Below, piece after piece: positions 28,325-36,992 of a stretch of DNA of 64,000 nucleotides. The DNA is taken from assembly GCA_964631125.1 (NCBI GenBank), contig CAZVYN010000007.1, positions 17,778 to 81,777 of the forward strand, in the 5' to 3' direction. The DNA comes from CAZVYN01 sp964631125. GTDB lineage: Bacteria > Eisenbacteria > RBG-16-71-46 > CAIMUX01. How positions within the stretch are numbered: position 1 is the stretch's first letter; every line of letters starts with the position of its first letter. The position numbers and the translations under genes are program-made. A model generated the notes under the pieces. The model saw only the letters and a list, made by a program, of their open reading frames with translations, was not told the origin of the DNA and ran no database searches.

Positions 28325-30298
28325 TCAGTACGCCTGCCCCAGGGCCACGTGCAACTCGGACGATCCTTCCCCTTCGCGTCGTCCGGAACCGAGCTTGAAT
28401 CCCACATCGATGCGGAGAGGTCCCACCGGGGTCGCGAAGCGGAGTCCCGCTCCCATGCCGTAGAACACATTGAGCGGATCGTACGCCCGCTTGCGGAGCC
28501 CGTTCGAGAAACGCGAGAGCTTGATCTCCGCTGGATCCGCCCACACGTTGCCCAGGTCGAAGAAGAGTCCGCCGCTCACGAGCTTCCAGACCGGAAAGCG
28601 GACCTCGGCGCTGGCGTTGAGCAGGACCAACCCGCCGACCGCCTCATCTCTGACATTCTGGCGTCCGACCTCTCGCTCTCCGTAGCCGCGCACCGAATTG
28701 CTGCCGCCGAGCCGGAATCGCTCGCCCCACGCGACGCGCGAGACCAAGAGCGAGTCGACCGATTCGCTCGGTCCCTGGCCGAAGGCGTCGATGTAGCCGA
28801 CGCGGAATCGGCCGGCCAGCGTCCATCCTTCGTCGACGCGCTGGTACGCCTGCACACTCGCGGTGTGACGCGTGAAACGCGAGTCTCCTCCCAGCGGACC
28901 TCCGGAGAGTTCGGTCGAGAGGAGCAGATTGTGTCCGGTGGTCGCATCGAACGGGTTGTCTCGACGGTCATTGGACCACTCCAGTCGCGCGAGACGCGTC
29001 GTGTAGTCGGGCCGAACTCCCTCCTCGGTCGACGCCACCTGCCGATTCTCCAACCCCGCCAGGAGTCGCATCGTTCGGCTGATCTCGCGGTACGTGGCGA
29101 GCGAAATGCCCAACGTCCGGTTACGGAACGACTCCTCCTGCAGCCAGTGCACGTAGCCCGAGGCGGTCCCTCGGTTGCGCCCGAAGACGCGGGGCGTGAA
29201 GAACTTCGGCTCCACTCGTCCTTCGCGGAATTGCAGTCCGCCGCCGCGGAACTGTGGATCGATCGAGTAGAAGAGCTTCCCATCCACGCCGAGGCGCCGT
29301 CCGCGGCCGGAGAGATTGATCCGGCCCCACTCGACCAGCGCGCGCACCTCGTCGGCAGAGGAGAATCCGAATCCCGCTCCGAACCAGTTGCGCCTGCGCT
29401 CCGAGAGGTTGACCAGCACCACCGCGCGATCGCGTCGCTCATCGTCGATGAAACGCGGAGTGATGGCGACTCGTTGGAAGATCCCGAGCGCGAGCAGGCG
29501 CTGGCGACTGTCGAGGAGACGCCGTCCGGTCAGGAGCGAACCCTCACGGAAGGTCAGTTCGTTCATCACCGTGAGGCGGCGCGTCTGTTCGATACCGATG
29601 ACGGCGATCGAGTCGACCGTGACCCAGACTCCCGGATCGACGCGAAGCACGACCGCCGCGACATCGGCTCGCTCCAGCCGGACTTCACGGATGGCGCGCG
29701 CGCTCAACAGTCCTTGATTCGCGTAGAAGTCTTCGATGCGCAGTGCGCCTTCCGCCAGACGCGACGCGATGAGCGGCTCTCCGCGGCGGATCGGCCAGAG
29801 TTGACGGACCTTCTCCTCCCACCTGGGGTCGACGCCGCGCAGCTCCAGGTCGCCCTGGCCAACGCGCGGACCTTCGTCGATCCTGATGGTGAGCCGCACG
29901 CGGTCGCCGGCCGCGTTGTACTCGACGACCGCCTCGAGGATGCGCGCGAGCAGGTACCCATGTTCGCGATAGACGCGGACGATCCCGCCCAGGTCGGCCG
30001 CCAGCAGATCGTTTCCGATGTAGCGCGAGCTGCGCGCGAAGGGATTCCAGGCCGACGGCGCCTTCTGCCGCATCCCGCCGAGCAGCACGCGCCGCCCGAG
30101 CCGCTCATTCCCCTCGAACTCGATCGACTCGATCGTGACGTCGCTCGCGATCTCATCCGCTCCGAGCGCGGACGCGACGGGTCGAGGCCAGGAGGTGGGC
30201 GCGGCCGATAGCGCCGCTTCCAGCGCGACGAGCAGGATGAACGCGACGATCGTTCCCGCCAGCGCCGCGATGAGCGAGGGACGACGCCGGGTCGACAA
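28325..30298 (-). CDS. tamA: Omp85-family outer-membrane protein (TamA/BamA-like)
   Basis: 657 residues. An N-terminal hydrophobic segment (about 8-33), then POTRA domains ('IESIEFEGNERLGRRVLLGG', 'LRGVDPRWEEKVRQLWPIRRGEPL', 'VTVDSIAVIGIEQTRRLTV') and a beta-barrel from about residue 300 to the end. Barrel hallmarks are 'RLGGSNSVRGYGEREVG', the lid-lock 'VRGY' loop, and 'GLRFATPVGPLRIDVGFKLG'. The last residue is Tyr rather than the usual Phe or Trp. The start is a TTG at 30298 with GAGAG about four bases upstream. It could be BamA rather than TamA; the following tamB favours TamA. Confidence 0.9.
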   Translation of the reverse strand: MSTRRRPSLIAALAGTIVAFILLVALEAALSAAPTSWPRPVASALGADEIASDVTIESIEFEGNERLGRRVLLGGMRQKAPSAWNPFARSSRYIGNDLLAADLGGIVRVYREHGYLLARILEAVVEYNAAGDRVRLTIRIDEGPRVGQGDLELRGVDPRWEEKVRQLWPIRRGEPLIASRLAEGALRIEDFYANQGLLSARAIREVRLERADVAAVVLRVDPGVWVTVDSIAVIGIEQTRRLTVMNELTFREGSLLTGRRLLDSRQRLLALGIFQRVAITPRFIDDERRDRAVVLVNLSERRRNWFGAGFGFSSADEVRALVEWGRINLSGRGRRLGVDGKLFYSIDPQFRGGGLQFREGRVEPKFFTPRVFGRNRGTASGYVHWLQEESFRNRTLGISLATYREISRTMRLLAGLENRQVASTEEGVRPDYTTRLARLEWSNDRRDNPFDATTGHNLLLSTELSGGPLGGDSRFTRHTASVQAYQRVDEGWTLAGRFRVGYIDAFGQGPSESVDSLLVSRVAWGERFRLGGSNSVRGYGEREVGRQNVRDEAVGGLVLLNASAEVRFPVWKLVSGGLFFDLGNVWADPAEIKLSRFSNGLRKRAYDPLNVFYGMGAGLRFATPVGPLRIDVGFKLGSGRREGEGSSELHVALGQAY

Positions 30299-30312
30299 CG
30301 CTCTCGACCCGT

Positions 30313-31530
30313 TCAGAGGGCGGCGGAGACCAGGGCCGCGGTGCGCCTGCGCGCCCAGGCGTCCGCCTCCAGGACATCCTCGAGCTCGTCCGAAGCGACG
30401 TTCGGTCGCTCGTCGAGCACGCGGGCCAGCATCCGGCCGATCTGCAAGAAGGGCAGACCACGCTCCAAGAACGCCTGCACCAACACCTCATCGGCCGCAT
30501 TGAGCACAGACGGCGCCGTCTCGCCCTCCTCCAGCGCGCGACGAGCCAGACCGAGGCAGGGATAGCGGCGCGGATCGGGCTCCTCGAAGTCGAGTCGACC
30601 GATCTGCGCAAGGTCACACGGCTCGATCCCGGCGGCCACGCGTTCGGGATGACAGAGCGCCGCCTGGATCGGCAGCTTCATGTCGGGCGCGGAGAGCTGT
30701 GCGGTCGTACTCCCATCCACCCATTCGACCAGCCCGTGCACGATCGACTGGGGATGGATCCAGACTCCGATGCGATCGGGCGGCAACCCGAACAGCCAGT
30801 GCGCCTCGAGCACCTCGAATCCCTTGTTCAAGAGCGTGGCGGAATCGACCGTGATGCGGGGTCCCATCTCCCAGGTGGGATGCCGCAACGCCTCTTCGGG
30901 CAGGATCGCCTCGAAGCTCTCCAGTCCTCGCGTGCGAAACGGTCCGCCGGATGCGGTCAGGATCAACCGCCGAACCGCGCGCTGCGGTTGGCCCAGGAGC
31001 AGTTGGAAGATCGCCGCGTGCTCGCTGTCGACCGGCAACAAGATCGCGCCCGAACTCCGCGCCTCTCGCGTGAGACAACTGCCCGCCACGACCAACGACT
31101 CCTTGTTGGCCAACGCGACGACCTTGCCGGCGCGCACGGCGGCTGAAGAGGGGCGCAGACCGGCGGCGCCGACGAGACCATTGAGGACGACGTCGACCTC
31201 GGCCAGTTCGGCGAGCCGGGTCGCGGCATCGGCGCCGATCCAGAGTTCGCCGCGCCAAGCCTGGCCCACCCGCTCGCGGAAATCGTCCGCCCGGCTCTCA
31301 TCGGCCAGAGCGACGATCTGCGGTTGGTGCTCGATGGTCTGCGCCGCAAGCGCGTCGATCCGCGACGACGCCGCCAAGGCGAAGGCGGAGAGCCGCTCGG
31401 GGAGACGCCGGATGACCTCGAGCGTCGATCGTCCGATCGAGCCGGTCGAACCGAGGACGGCGACGCGGCGAGGCGCCTCAGTGGGGTCGGACATACGATG
31501 CAATCTACCAGCTTCCTCGAGCGCCATCAC
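30313..31530 (-). CDS. dxr: 1-deoxy-D-xylulose 5-phosphate reductoisomerase
   Basis: 405 residues from a GTG at 31530 that overlaps the cdsA stop (GTGA); an internal ATG at 31494 would give 393 residues and fits the family length better. The enzyme commits carbon to the MEP isoprenoid pathway. 'VAVLGSTGSIGRSTLEV' binds NADPH, 'ALANKESLVVAG' and 'PVDSEHAAIFQLL' build the metal and substrate site, and 'ILTASGGPFR' is also conserved. In operon with uppS and cdsA, which use isoprenoid and lipid precursors. Confidence 0.95.
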   Translation of the reverse strand: MMALEEAGRLHRMSDPTEAPRRVAVLGSTGSIGRSTLEVIRRLPERLSAFALAASSRIDALAAQTIEHQPQIVALADESRADDFRERVGQAWRGELWIGADAATRLAELAEVDVVLNGLVGAAGLRPSSAAVRAGKVVALANKESLVVAGSCLTREARSSGAILLPVDSEHAAIFQLLLGQPQRAVRRLILTASGGPFRTRGLESFEAILPEEALRHPTWEMGPRITVDSATLLNKGFEVLEAHWLFGLPPDRIGVWIHPQSIVHGLVEWVDGSTTAQLSAPDMKLPIQAALCHPERVAAGIEPCDLAQIGRLDFEEPDPRRYPCLGLARRALEEGETAPSVLNAADEVLVQAFLERGLPFLQIGRMLARVLDERPNVASDELEDVLEADAWARRRTAALVSAAL

Positions 31531-32351
31531 CTCGCCAGGCGAACGAGCAGGAGCCCGAAGACCGGCGCCACGTAGAGGAGACTGTCGAATCGATCGAGGA
31601 CGCCCCCGTGTCCCGGCAAGAAGACTCCGGTGTCCTTCACGCCCGCCACCCGTTTGAGACGCGACTCGAAGAGATCTCCGAGTGGCCCGAGACAGCCAAC
31701 GGCCGCGCCGAGCAGCGCGGCCTCCAGGGTCGGGAGCGACGGGAACCAGCGCGGACCGAGCAGCAGAGTGACGAGGATTGACGCGACCAACCCACCCCCT
31801 GCGCCCGCCCAGGTCTTCCCCGGGCTCACCGTCGGCCAGAGGCGCGGTCCGCGGAACGTGAAGCCGGCGGCGTAGGCGCCCGAGTCACACGCCCAGGTCG
31901 CCAAGAGCGCCAGGAGCAGTCCGCGCGAGTCGTCGCCCGCGGGGCTCGCCGCCAATCGAAAGAGGAACGCGGGCAGGACAGCGACATAGAGCAGGCCGGC
32001 GGCGTGGCCGATCGATCCGAGGAGCCCGTTCCGAGGCGCTCGCGGTCGCCAGGGGAAGAAGAGCCAGAGTGTGGCGCCCCCCCAGACGATCCAGCCGGCG
32101 ACATAGAGCGGCGCCGCGGCGGGAAGGTGGAGCGCGGCCAAGAAAGCGATCGGCGCGAAGAGCCAGGATCCTGCGGGCGCCCGCAGGCCGATCCTCGTGA
32201 GCAAGACCGACATTTCTCTCGCCGCCGCGGCGACGAGCGCGAGAAGCGCCAACTCCAGCGCCCATCCGCCGACGATCGTGAGCGCGAGCGCGACGGGAAC
32301 GAAGACGAGAGCCGAGAGCACTCGGCTGCGCAACGCTGCTTCTTCGGTCAC
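31527..32351 (-). CDS. cdsA: Phosphatidate cytidylyltransferase
   Basis: 274 residues, polytopic membrane enzyme making CDP-diacylglycerol from phosphatidate and CTP. The C-terminal CdsA signature is complete: 'SPGKTWAGAGGGLVAS', 'LGDLFESRLKRVAGVKD' and 'LPGHGGVLDRFDSLL'. About eight hydrophobic segments are visible. The GTG at 32351 overlaps the uppS stop; uppS-cdsA-dxr is a widespread order. Confidence 0.95.
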   Translation of the reverse strand: MTEEAALRSRVLSALVFVPVALALTIVGGWALELALLALVAAAAREMSVLLTRIGLRAPAGSWLFAPIAFLAALHLPAAAPLYVAGWIVWGGATLWLFFPWRPRAPRNGLLGSIGHAAGLLYVAVLPAFLFRLAASPAGDDSRGLLLALLATWACDSGAYAAGFTFRGPRLWPTVSPGKTWAGAGGGLVASILVTLLLGPRWFPSLPTLEAALLGAAVGCLGPLGDLFESRLKRVAGVKDTGVFLPGHGGVLDRFDSLLYVAPVFGLLLVRLAR

Positions 32352-33145
32352 TCCACCCGACCGAAGCGTCGCTCACGTTTCTGATATTCGGCCAGGGCGG
32401 AGTGCAGGTCGCGCTTGCGGAAGTCGGGCCAGAGGGTCGGCGTGACGTAGATCTCCGCGTAAGCCAACTGCCAGAGCAAGAAGTTCGAGAGGCGCATCTC
32501 CCCGCTCGTGCGGATGAGCAGATCGGGATGCGGGAGTTCGGGCGCGTAGAGACGTTGATCGATCGCCGCCTCGTCGATCTGCGAGGGATCGAGGCGGCCG
32601 GAGCGGACATCTTCCGCCATGCGCCTGAACGCATCGGTCAGTTCGCGTCGACTCGAATACGAGAGCGCGAGCACCAACTTCAGCCCGTCGTTGCGCGAGA
32701 GCATCTCTCGCGTGCGGGCCAGTTCCTCGCGCACGAACTCCGGCAGTTCCTCCAGGTGGCCGATCGCCTGGAGCTGGACGTTGTTCTTGGTCAGCGTCTC
32801 GCGCTCTTCCACCAGGACCTGGCAGAGGAATCGCATGAGCGACTGCACTTCGTCCGGCGGGCGGTGCCAGTTCTCCGTCGAGAATGTGTAGAGAGTCAGC
32901 GCCTCCAAGCCGAGCTCGGCGCACCCCTCGACCACCTCCCGGACGGAGCGTCGCGCCGCCTGGTGTCCCGCGACGCGCGGCAGTCCGCGTTGCTTCGCCC
33001 ACCGTCCGTTGCCGTCCATGATGACCGCGACGTGCCGTGGGAGCTTGCCGCCGGGGCTGAGGTCGTCGGCCGCGACGCCGGCGGGCGCCGGTCGACTTCG
33101 GTCGGCCGGTCGAGTATCGAGCGGGGATTTCTCGGCGGGCGACAT
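32348..33145 (-). CDS. uppS: Isoprenyl transferase (undecaprenyl diphosphate synthase)
   Basis: 265 residues from an ATG at 33145; a GTG at 33178 in frame would add 11. It builds the C55 lipid carrier for cell-wall and O-antigen synthesis. 'HVAVIMDGNGRWA' (catalytic Asp and pyrophosphate loop), 'LTLYTFSTENWHRP' and 'DLLIRTSGEMRLSNFLLWQLAY' are all present. The first 30 residues are Pro/Asp/Arg-rich and not conserved. A GAGGAG sits 18 bases before the ATG, too far to be ideal. Confidence 0.93.
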   Translation of the reverse strand: MSPAEKSPLDTRPADRSRPAPAGVAADDLSPGGKLPRHVAVIMDGNGRWAKQRGLPRVAGHQAARRSVREVVEGCAELGLEALTLYTFSTENWHRPPDEVQSLMRFLCQVLVEERETLTKNNVQLQAIGHLEELPEFVREELARTREMLSRNDGLKLVLALSYSSRRELTDAFRRMAEDVRSGRLDPSQIDEAAIDQRLYAPELPHPDLLIRTSGEMRLSNFLLWQLAYAEIYVTPTLWPDFRKRDLHSALAEYQKRERRFGRVE

Positions 33146-33216
33146 GGTGGCTGAGTCGACTTCTCCTCGGGCGAACACAGGTGAGAGGGGCGCGTGGAGC
33201 GAGCCCGGTCTCGCCC

Positions 33217-33774
33217 CTACATCTCCAGGATCTCTTTTTCCTTCTTCACGACGATCTCGTCCATCGCCGCGATATGCTTGTCGGTCAGCTTCTGGATCTC
33301 GGCCTGCAGACGACGCTCGTCGTCTTCGGAAACATGCTCGTCCTTCGTCCGCTTCTTCAGCTCTTCGTTCGCCTCGCGCCGGAGACTGCGAACCGAGACG
33401 CGACCGTCCTCGGCCAACTTCTTCACCCGCTTCACCAGATCGTGTCGACGGTCCTCGGTCAACGCGGGGATCGGCACCTTGATCAGTTCGCCGTCGTCGG
33501 CCGGGTTCAAACCCAGGTCCGACTTCTGGATCGCCTTGAGGACCGCCGAGAGCAGGCTCTTGTCCCAGGGTTGGACCACGAGCAGACGCGGCTGCGGCGC
33601 GGAGATCGACGCCACTTGCGCCAGCCCCATCGGCGAGCCGTAGGCGTCGACCTTGATCGAGTCGAGCAGCGCCGGGCTCGCCTTGCCGGTGCGGATGGCG
33701 GTGAGGTCGTGTTTCAGCACCTCGATCGATTTTTTCATCTTGTCGTCTGTCTGAGTGACAATTTCGTGGGTCAT
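33217..33774 (-). CDS. frr: Ribosome recycling factor
   Basis: 185 residues, exact family length. It splits post-termination ribosomes with EF-G. 'LRTGKAS' appears here as 'IRTGKASPALLD', with 'VDAYGSPMGLAQVASIS' and 'PPLTEDRR'-like 'IPALTEDRRHDLVKRVKKLAEDGRVSVR'. It follows pyrH in the rpsB-tsf-pyrH-frr order found in most bacteria. Confidence 0.97.
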   Translation of the reverse strand: MTHEIVTQTDDKMKKSIEVLKHDLTAIRTGKASPALLDSIKVDAYGSPMGLAQVASISAPQPRLLVVQPWDKSLLSAVLKAIQKSDLGLNPADDGELIKVPIPALTEDRRHDLVKRVKKLAEDGRVSVRSLRREANEELKKRTKDEHVSEDDERRLQAEIQKLTDKHIAAMDEIVVKKEKEILEM

Positions 33775-33802
33775 GCGGAGCGTCTCTCCTCTCGTGCGAG
33801 CG

Positions 33803-34633
33803 TCATCCGGCCGAACCTGCGCTGGGGCTCGCCAGCGCGGATGATTCGCGGCGAACGCTCTCCCGCCGCGGCGCCACTTCGACGTAGGTGCCGACCGGCT
33901 CCCCGCGCAAAATGCGCGGCAGGTTCGCCTCGTCGCGGATGTTGAAAACGACGATCGGGAGGTTGTTCTCCAGACAAAGCGTGATCGCCGTCATGTCCAT
34001 CACGCGGAGGTCATCTTCCAACACCTGCTGGTGCGTGACGCGGTCGAACATGCGCGCAGTCGGATCGCGGAGGGGATCCGCCGTATAGATGCCGTCGACC
34101 TTCGTCGCTTTGAGGATCACCTCGCAGCCGGTCTCGACGGCGCGCAGTGCGGCCGCTGTGTCGGTGGTGAAGTAAGGATTTCCCGTTCCCCCCGCGAAGA
34201 TCACGATGCGCCCCTTCTCCAGGTGGCGGATCGCGCGGCGACGGATGAACGGCTCGGCCACCTGTTCCATCTTGATGGCGGAGAGGACGCGCGTGAAGAG
34301 CCCCAGCTCCTCCAACATTTCTTGCAGCGCGAGCGCGTTGATCACCGTGGCGAGCATGCCCATCGAATCCGCGGCCACTCGGTCGACCCCGGCTTCGGCC
34401 AGTTGCTGACCCCGGATGTAGTTGCCGCCCCCGACCACGATCGCGACCTCGGCGCCGAGCGCCTTCGCGGCCTGCACCTGCTGGGCCATGGCGCGGAATG
34501 TAGGAGCATGGACGCCGAAACCCTGATCGCCGGCGAGGATCTCGCCGCTGATCTTGAGCAACACCCTGCGCCAGCGAGGCCGAGGCGCCCGCAGCGCAGA
34601 CGCGCTCTCCACCCTGGAGTCTGGATCGCCCAT
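33803..34633 (-). CDS. pyrH: UMP kinase
   Basis: 276 residues, slightly long: the first 20 and last 30 residues are unconserved. It phosphorylates UMP to UDP. 'VLLKISGEILAG', 'IVVGGGNYIRG', 'VAADSMGMLATVINALAL' and 'GTGNPYFTTDTAAALRA' are signature blocks. The start ATG is at 34633, 17 bases after the tsf stop. Confidence 0.96.
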   Translation of the reverse strand: MGDPDSRVESASALRAPRPRWRRVLLKISGEILAGDQGFGVHAPTFRAMAQQVQAAKALGAEVAIVVGGGNYIRGQQLAEAGVDRVAADSMGMLATVINALALQEMLEELGLFTRVLSAIKMEQVAEPFIRRRAIRHLEKGRIVIFAGGTGNPYFTTDTAAALRAVETGCEVILKATKVDGIYTADPLRDPTARMFDRVTHQQVLEDDLRVMDMTAITLCLENNLPIVVFNIRDEANLPRILRGEPVGTYVEVAPRRESVRRESSALASPSAGSAG

Positions 34634-34650
34634 CTTCGAGACCGGCTCCT

Positions 34651-35256
34651 CTACTGAGTCGGGTAGGACCCGATCTGGAAACGAGTGAAGCGCTTCACCA
34701 CGATGTTCTCACCTAACTTAGCGATCGCTTCGGTCACGAGATCCTGGACCTTCTTGTCCGGATCCTTGACGAATGGCTGCTCCAAGAGGGCGAACTCTCC
34801 GAAGAACTTGTCCATCCGGCCGTCGATGATCTTGCCCCAGAACGCCTCGGGTTTGCCCGACTCCTTCGCCTGCTCGGTATAGATCATCCGCTCGCGCTCG
34901 ACCAGGTTCTGGTCGATGTCGTCGCGGCGAATGGCGATCGGCAACGCCGCCGCGATGTGGAGGGCGATGTCGTGGCAGAGCTTCTCGAACTCCTCGTTGC
35001 GCGCAACGAAGTCGGTCTCGCAATTGACTTCGAGCAGCACGCCGACGCGCGAGCCGGGGTGGATGTAGGCATGGATGAGACCCTCACCCGCCGTCCGCCC
35101 GACCTTCTTCTCCGCCGCCGCCGCGCCCATCTTGCGCAGGAGATCGACCGCCTTGTCGACATCACCGCTCGTCTCCTCGAGCGCCTTCTTGCACTGCATG
35201 AATCCCGCGCTCGTCTTCTCACGCAGGGTCTTGACCAACTCGGCAGGGATACTCAT
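34651..35256 (-). CDS. tsf: Elongation factor Ts
   Basis: 201 residues, the short form with one core subdomain, as in Thermus. It recycles EF-Tu. 'LVKTLREKTSAGFMQCKKALEE' and 'VNCETDFVARNEEF' are diagnostic. The ATG at 35256 has GAGGAG four bases upstream, which decides this start over one 13 codons earlier. Confidence 0.96.
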   Translation of the reverse strand: MSIPAELVKTLREKTSAGFMQCKKALEETSGDVDKAVDLLRKMGAAAAEKKVGRTAGEGLIHAYIHPGSRVGVLLEVNCETDFVARNEEFEKLCHDIALHIAAALPIAIRRDDIDQNLVERERMIYTEQAKESGKPEAFWGKIIDGRMDKFFGEFALLEQPFVKDPDKKVQDLVTEAIAKLGENIVVKRFTRFQIGSYPTQ

Positions 35257-35354
35257 CGCACTCCTCGTCTCGGGCGCGGCAGTCGCGCAGCCCACTTCGG
35301 CCGGACCCGCCTCACGCTCTCTCGGAATTCCTCTGTTCGACCGGGGATCTCGGA

Positions 35355-35383
35355 GGGGCCGCTCGCTCCGCAGCGAGCGCCCC
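35355..35383 (-). terminator. Hairpin between rpsB and tsf
   Basis: Stem of 12 pairs with one bulged C: 35355-35358 plus 35360-35367 pair with 35372-35379 plus 35380-35383, four-base loop. It starts 12 bases past the rpsB stop at 35396. As the operon continues to tsf, it may attenuate rather than end transcription. Confidence 0.5.
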
Positions 35384-35395
35384 GCGAGGTCTGCT

Positions 35396-36133
35396 TCAGC
35401 TCGACGCGCCCGCGGCGGCCGGCTCTCCGAGCTTGTCGGCCATGGTGGGAGCGCTCGCCCGCGCTTCGAGCACCGTGTCGCCGATCCAGCGCGCGAAGAG
35501 CCGGATCGAGCGGATCGCGTCGTCGTTGCCCGGAATCGGGAAGGTGATCTCGTCGGGATCGCAATTGGTGTCGACGATCCCGATGACCGGAATCCCGAGT
35601 CGGGTCGCCTCGCTCACGGCGATCTTCTCCGCCTTCGTGTCGACGACGAACATCAGCCCCGGCAGTCGGTTCATCTCCTTGATGCCACTGAAGATCTTCT
35701 CCAGCTTCCCGCGCTCCTTCTCCAGGCGCGAGACCTCTTTCTTGGAGAGCTTCTCGAAGGTGCCGTCATCGCGCATCCGCTCCAAGCTTCGCAGATAGCG
35801 GATGCTCATCTTGATGGTCTGGAAGTTGGTCAGCATGCCGCCGAGCCAGCGCTCGGTCACACAGAAGTTGCCGCAGCGCTTCGACTCCTCGGTCATGACG
35901 GCTTGCGCCTGCTTCTTCGTCCCGACGAACAGGATGCTGTCGCCGTTGCGCGTGCAGTCGATGACCGCTTGCCGCGGACGCTCGAGCGAGGCGAGCGTCT
36001 TCGCGAGGTCGATGATGTGGATCCGGTTTCGCTCGAGGAAGATGAAGCGCTTCATCTTCGGATTCCAGCGCCGGGTCTGGTGGCCGAAGTGGACTCCAGC
36101 CTCCAACAGATCTTGCATCGTAATCGTGGCCAA
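35396..36133 (-). CDS. rpsB: 30S ribosomal protein S2
   Basis: 245 residues from a TTG at 36133 giving 'ATITMQDLLEAGVHFGHQ', the usual S2 opening; AAAGG lies nine bases upstream. 'RRWNPKMKRFIFLERN', 'HIIDLAKT' and 'PGLMFVVDTKAEKIA' confirm it. A longer frame exists but lacks homology. Followed by tsf. Confidence 0.96.
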   Translation of the reverse strand: MATITMQDLLEAGVHFGHQTRRWNPKMKRFIFLERNRIHIIDLAKTLASLERPRQAVIDCTRNGDSILFVGTKKQAQAVMTEESKRCGNFCVTERWLGGMLTNFQTIKMSIRYLRSLERMRDDGTFEKLSKKEVSRLEKERGKLEKIFSGIKEMNRLPGLMFVVDTKAEKIAVSEATRLGIPVIGIVDTNCDPDEITFPIPGNDDAIRSIRLFARWIGDTVLEARASAPTMADKLGEPAAAGASS

Positions 36134-36246
36134 GTCTCTCTGCCTTTCGTCGAGCAGTTTTGCCCTCCGCTCCACGTGGCCCTCGTGCGTGGGATGGATC
36201 CCGCGTCCGAAAGAACCGCTCGATCACCGGGTGGAGCGTGTGTAGT

Positions 36247-36276
36247 GGAGGCGACTCCGTCGAGCGGATCGCCTCC
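36247..36276 (-). terminator. Weak hairpin between rpsI and rpsB
   Basis: GGAGGCGA (36247-36254) pairs with TCGCCTCC (36269-36276), 14-base loop, 24 bases past the rpsI stop. No T tract. It may be an attenuator or incidental. Confidence 0.35.
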
Positions 36277-36299
36277 CGATCAGAACGTCTTCGGCTCGT

Positions 36300-36701
36300 C
36301 TACCGCTTGGAGAACTGGAAGCGCTTACGGGCGCCCGGCTGCCCGTACTTCTTGCGCTCCTTCATGCGCGGATCGCGCGTGAGGAGACCTTCCTTGTCGA
36401 GCGCCGGCTTGTGAGCGACATCGACGAGCTTGAGCGCGCGGGAGATGCCGAGGCTGATCGCGCCGGCCTGACCGCTCACCCCGCCGCCCGAGACGTTCGC
36501 GAAGAGATCGAATCGACCCTCCGTCTCGGTCACGCGAAACGGCCGCATGACCAGGAGCGCCAGGACTTCTCGCGGGAAGTGCTGCTCGAGGGTGCGTCCG
36601 TTCACCGTGATCTTGCCCGCGCCCGGAACGATCCGCACGCGCGCGACGGACGACTTCCGCCGTCCGGTGGCCTGGACGACCGTCTTCGTTGCTGTCGCCA
36701 T
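36300..36701 (-). CDS. rpsI: 30S ribosomal protein S9
   Basis: 133 residues. 'ATGRRKSSVARVRIVPGAGKI' at the N-terminus and the C-terminal 'RDPRMKERKKYGQPGARKRFQFSKR', whose last Arg contacts the P-site tRNA, are standard. GAGGAG lies seven bases before the ATG. It is separated from rplM by the repeat array and assembly gap rather than the usual short spacer. Confidence 0.97.
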   Translation of the reverse strand: MATATKTVVQATGRRKSSVARVRIVPGAGKITVNGRTLEQHFPREVLALLVMRPFRVTETEGRFDLFANVSGGGVSGQAGAISLGISRALKLVDVAHKPALDKEGLLTRDPRMKERKKYGQPGARKRFQFSKR

Positions 36702-36758
36702 CTGTTCTCCTCATTGTCCTCGTGCGAACCAGTCCTCGAGCGAGAGGAATCACACGGT

Positions 36759-36992
36759 CGGGATTACACCGCCGGATTACACCGCCGGATTACACAGTCG
36801 GATTACACAGTCGGATTACACAGTCGGATTACACAGTCGGNNNNNNNNNNNNNNNNNNNNNNNNNNNNNNNNNNNNNNNNNNNNNNNNNNNNNNNNNNNN
36901 NNNNNNNNNNNNNNNNNNNNNNNNNNNNNNNNNNNNNNNNCGGATTACACAGTCGGATTACACAGTCGGATTACACAGTCGGATTACACAGT
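36759..36992 (-). repeat. 13-bp tandem-repeat array between rplM and rpsI, interrupted by a gap
   Basis: On the plus strand the unit is CGGATTACACAGT. Four exact units (36786-36837) precede the gap and four (36941-36992) follow it. At the rpsI end are two variant units reading CGGATTACACCGC, the first with an extra G. The last unit (36980-36992) contains the rplM stop codon TAA and its final two codons, so the array begins in the gene. There are no unique spacers between units. True copy number is unknown because of the gap. Confidence 0.95.
36841..36940. other. Assembly gap of 100 N
   Basis: Exactly 100 undetermined bases inside the 13-bp array. The round number indicates a scaffolding placeholder of unknown true size; collapse of the repeat is the likely cause. 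No gene can be claimed across it. Confidence 0.98.

Noticed and set aside
23252..30211. Two plus-strand reading frames of roughly 800 codons each
   Set aside because: Both lie antisense to uvrD, tamB and tamA, have Arg/Asp/His-rich composition and no recognisable domain.
36759..36992. CRISPR array
   Set aside because: The 13-bp units are directly adjacent with no unique spacers, units are too short, no cas gene is present, and the array starts in the rplM coding end.
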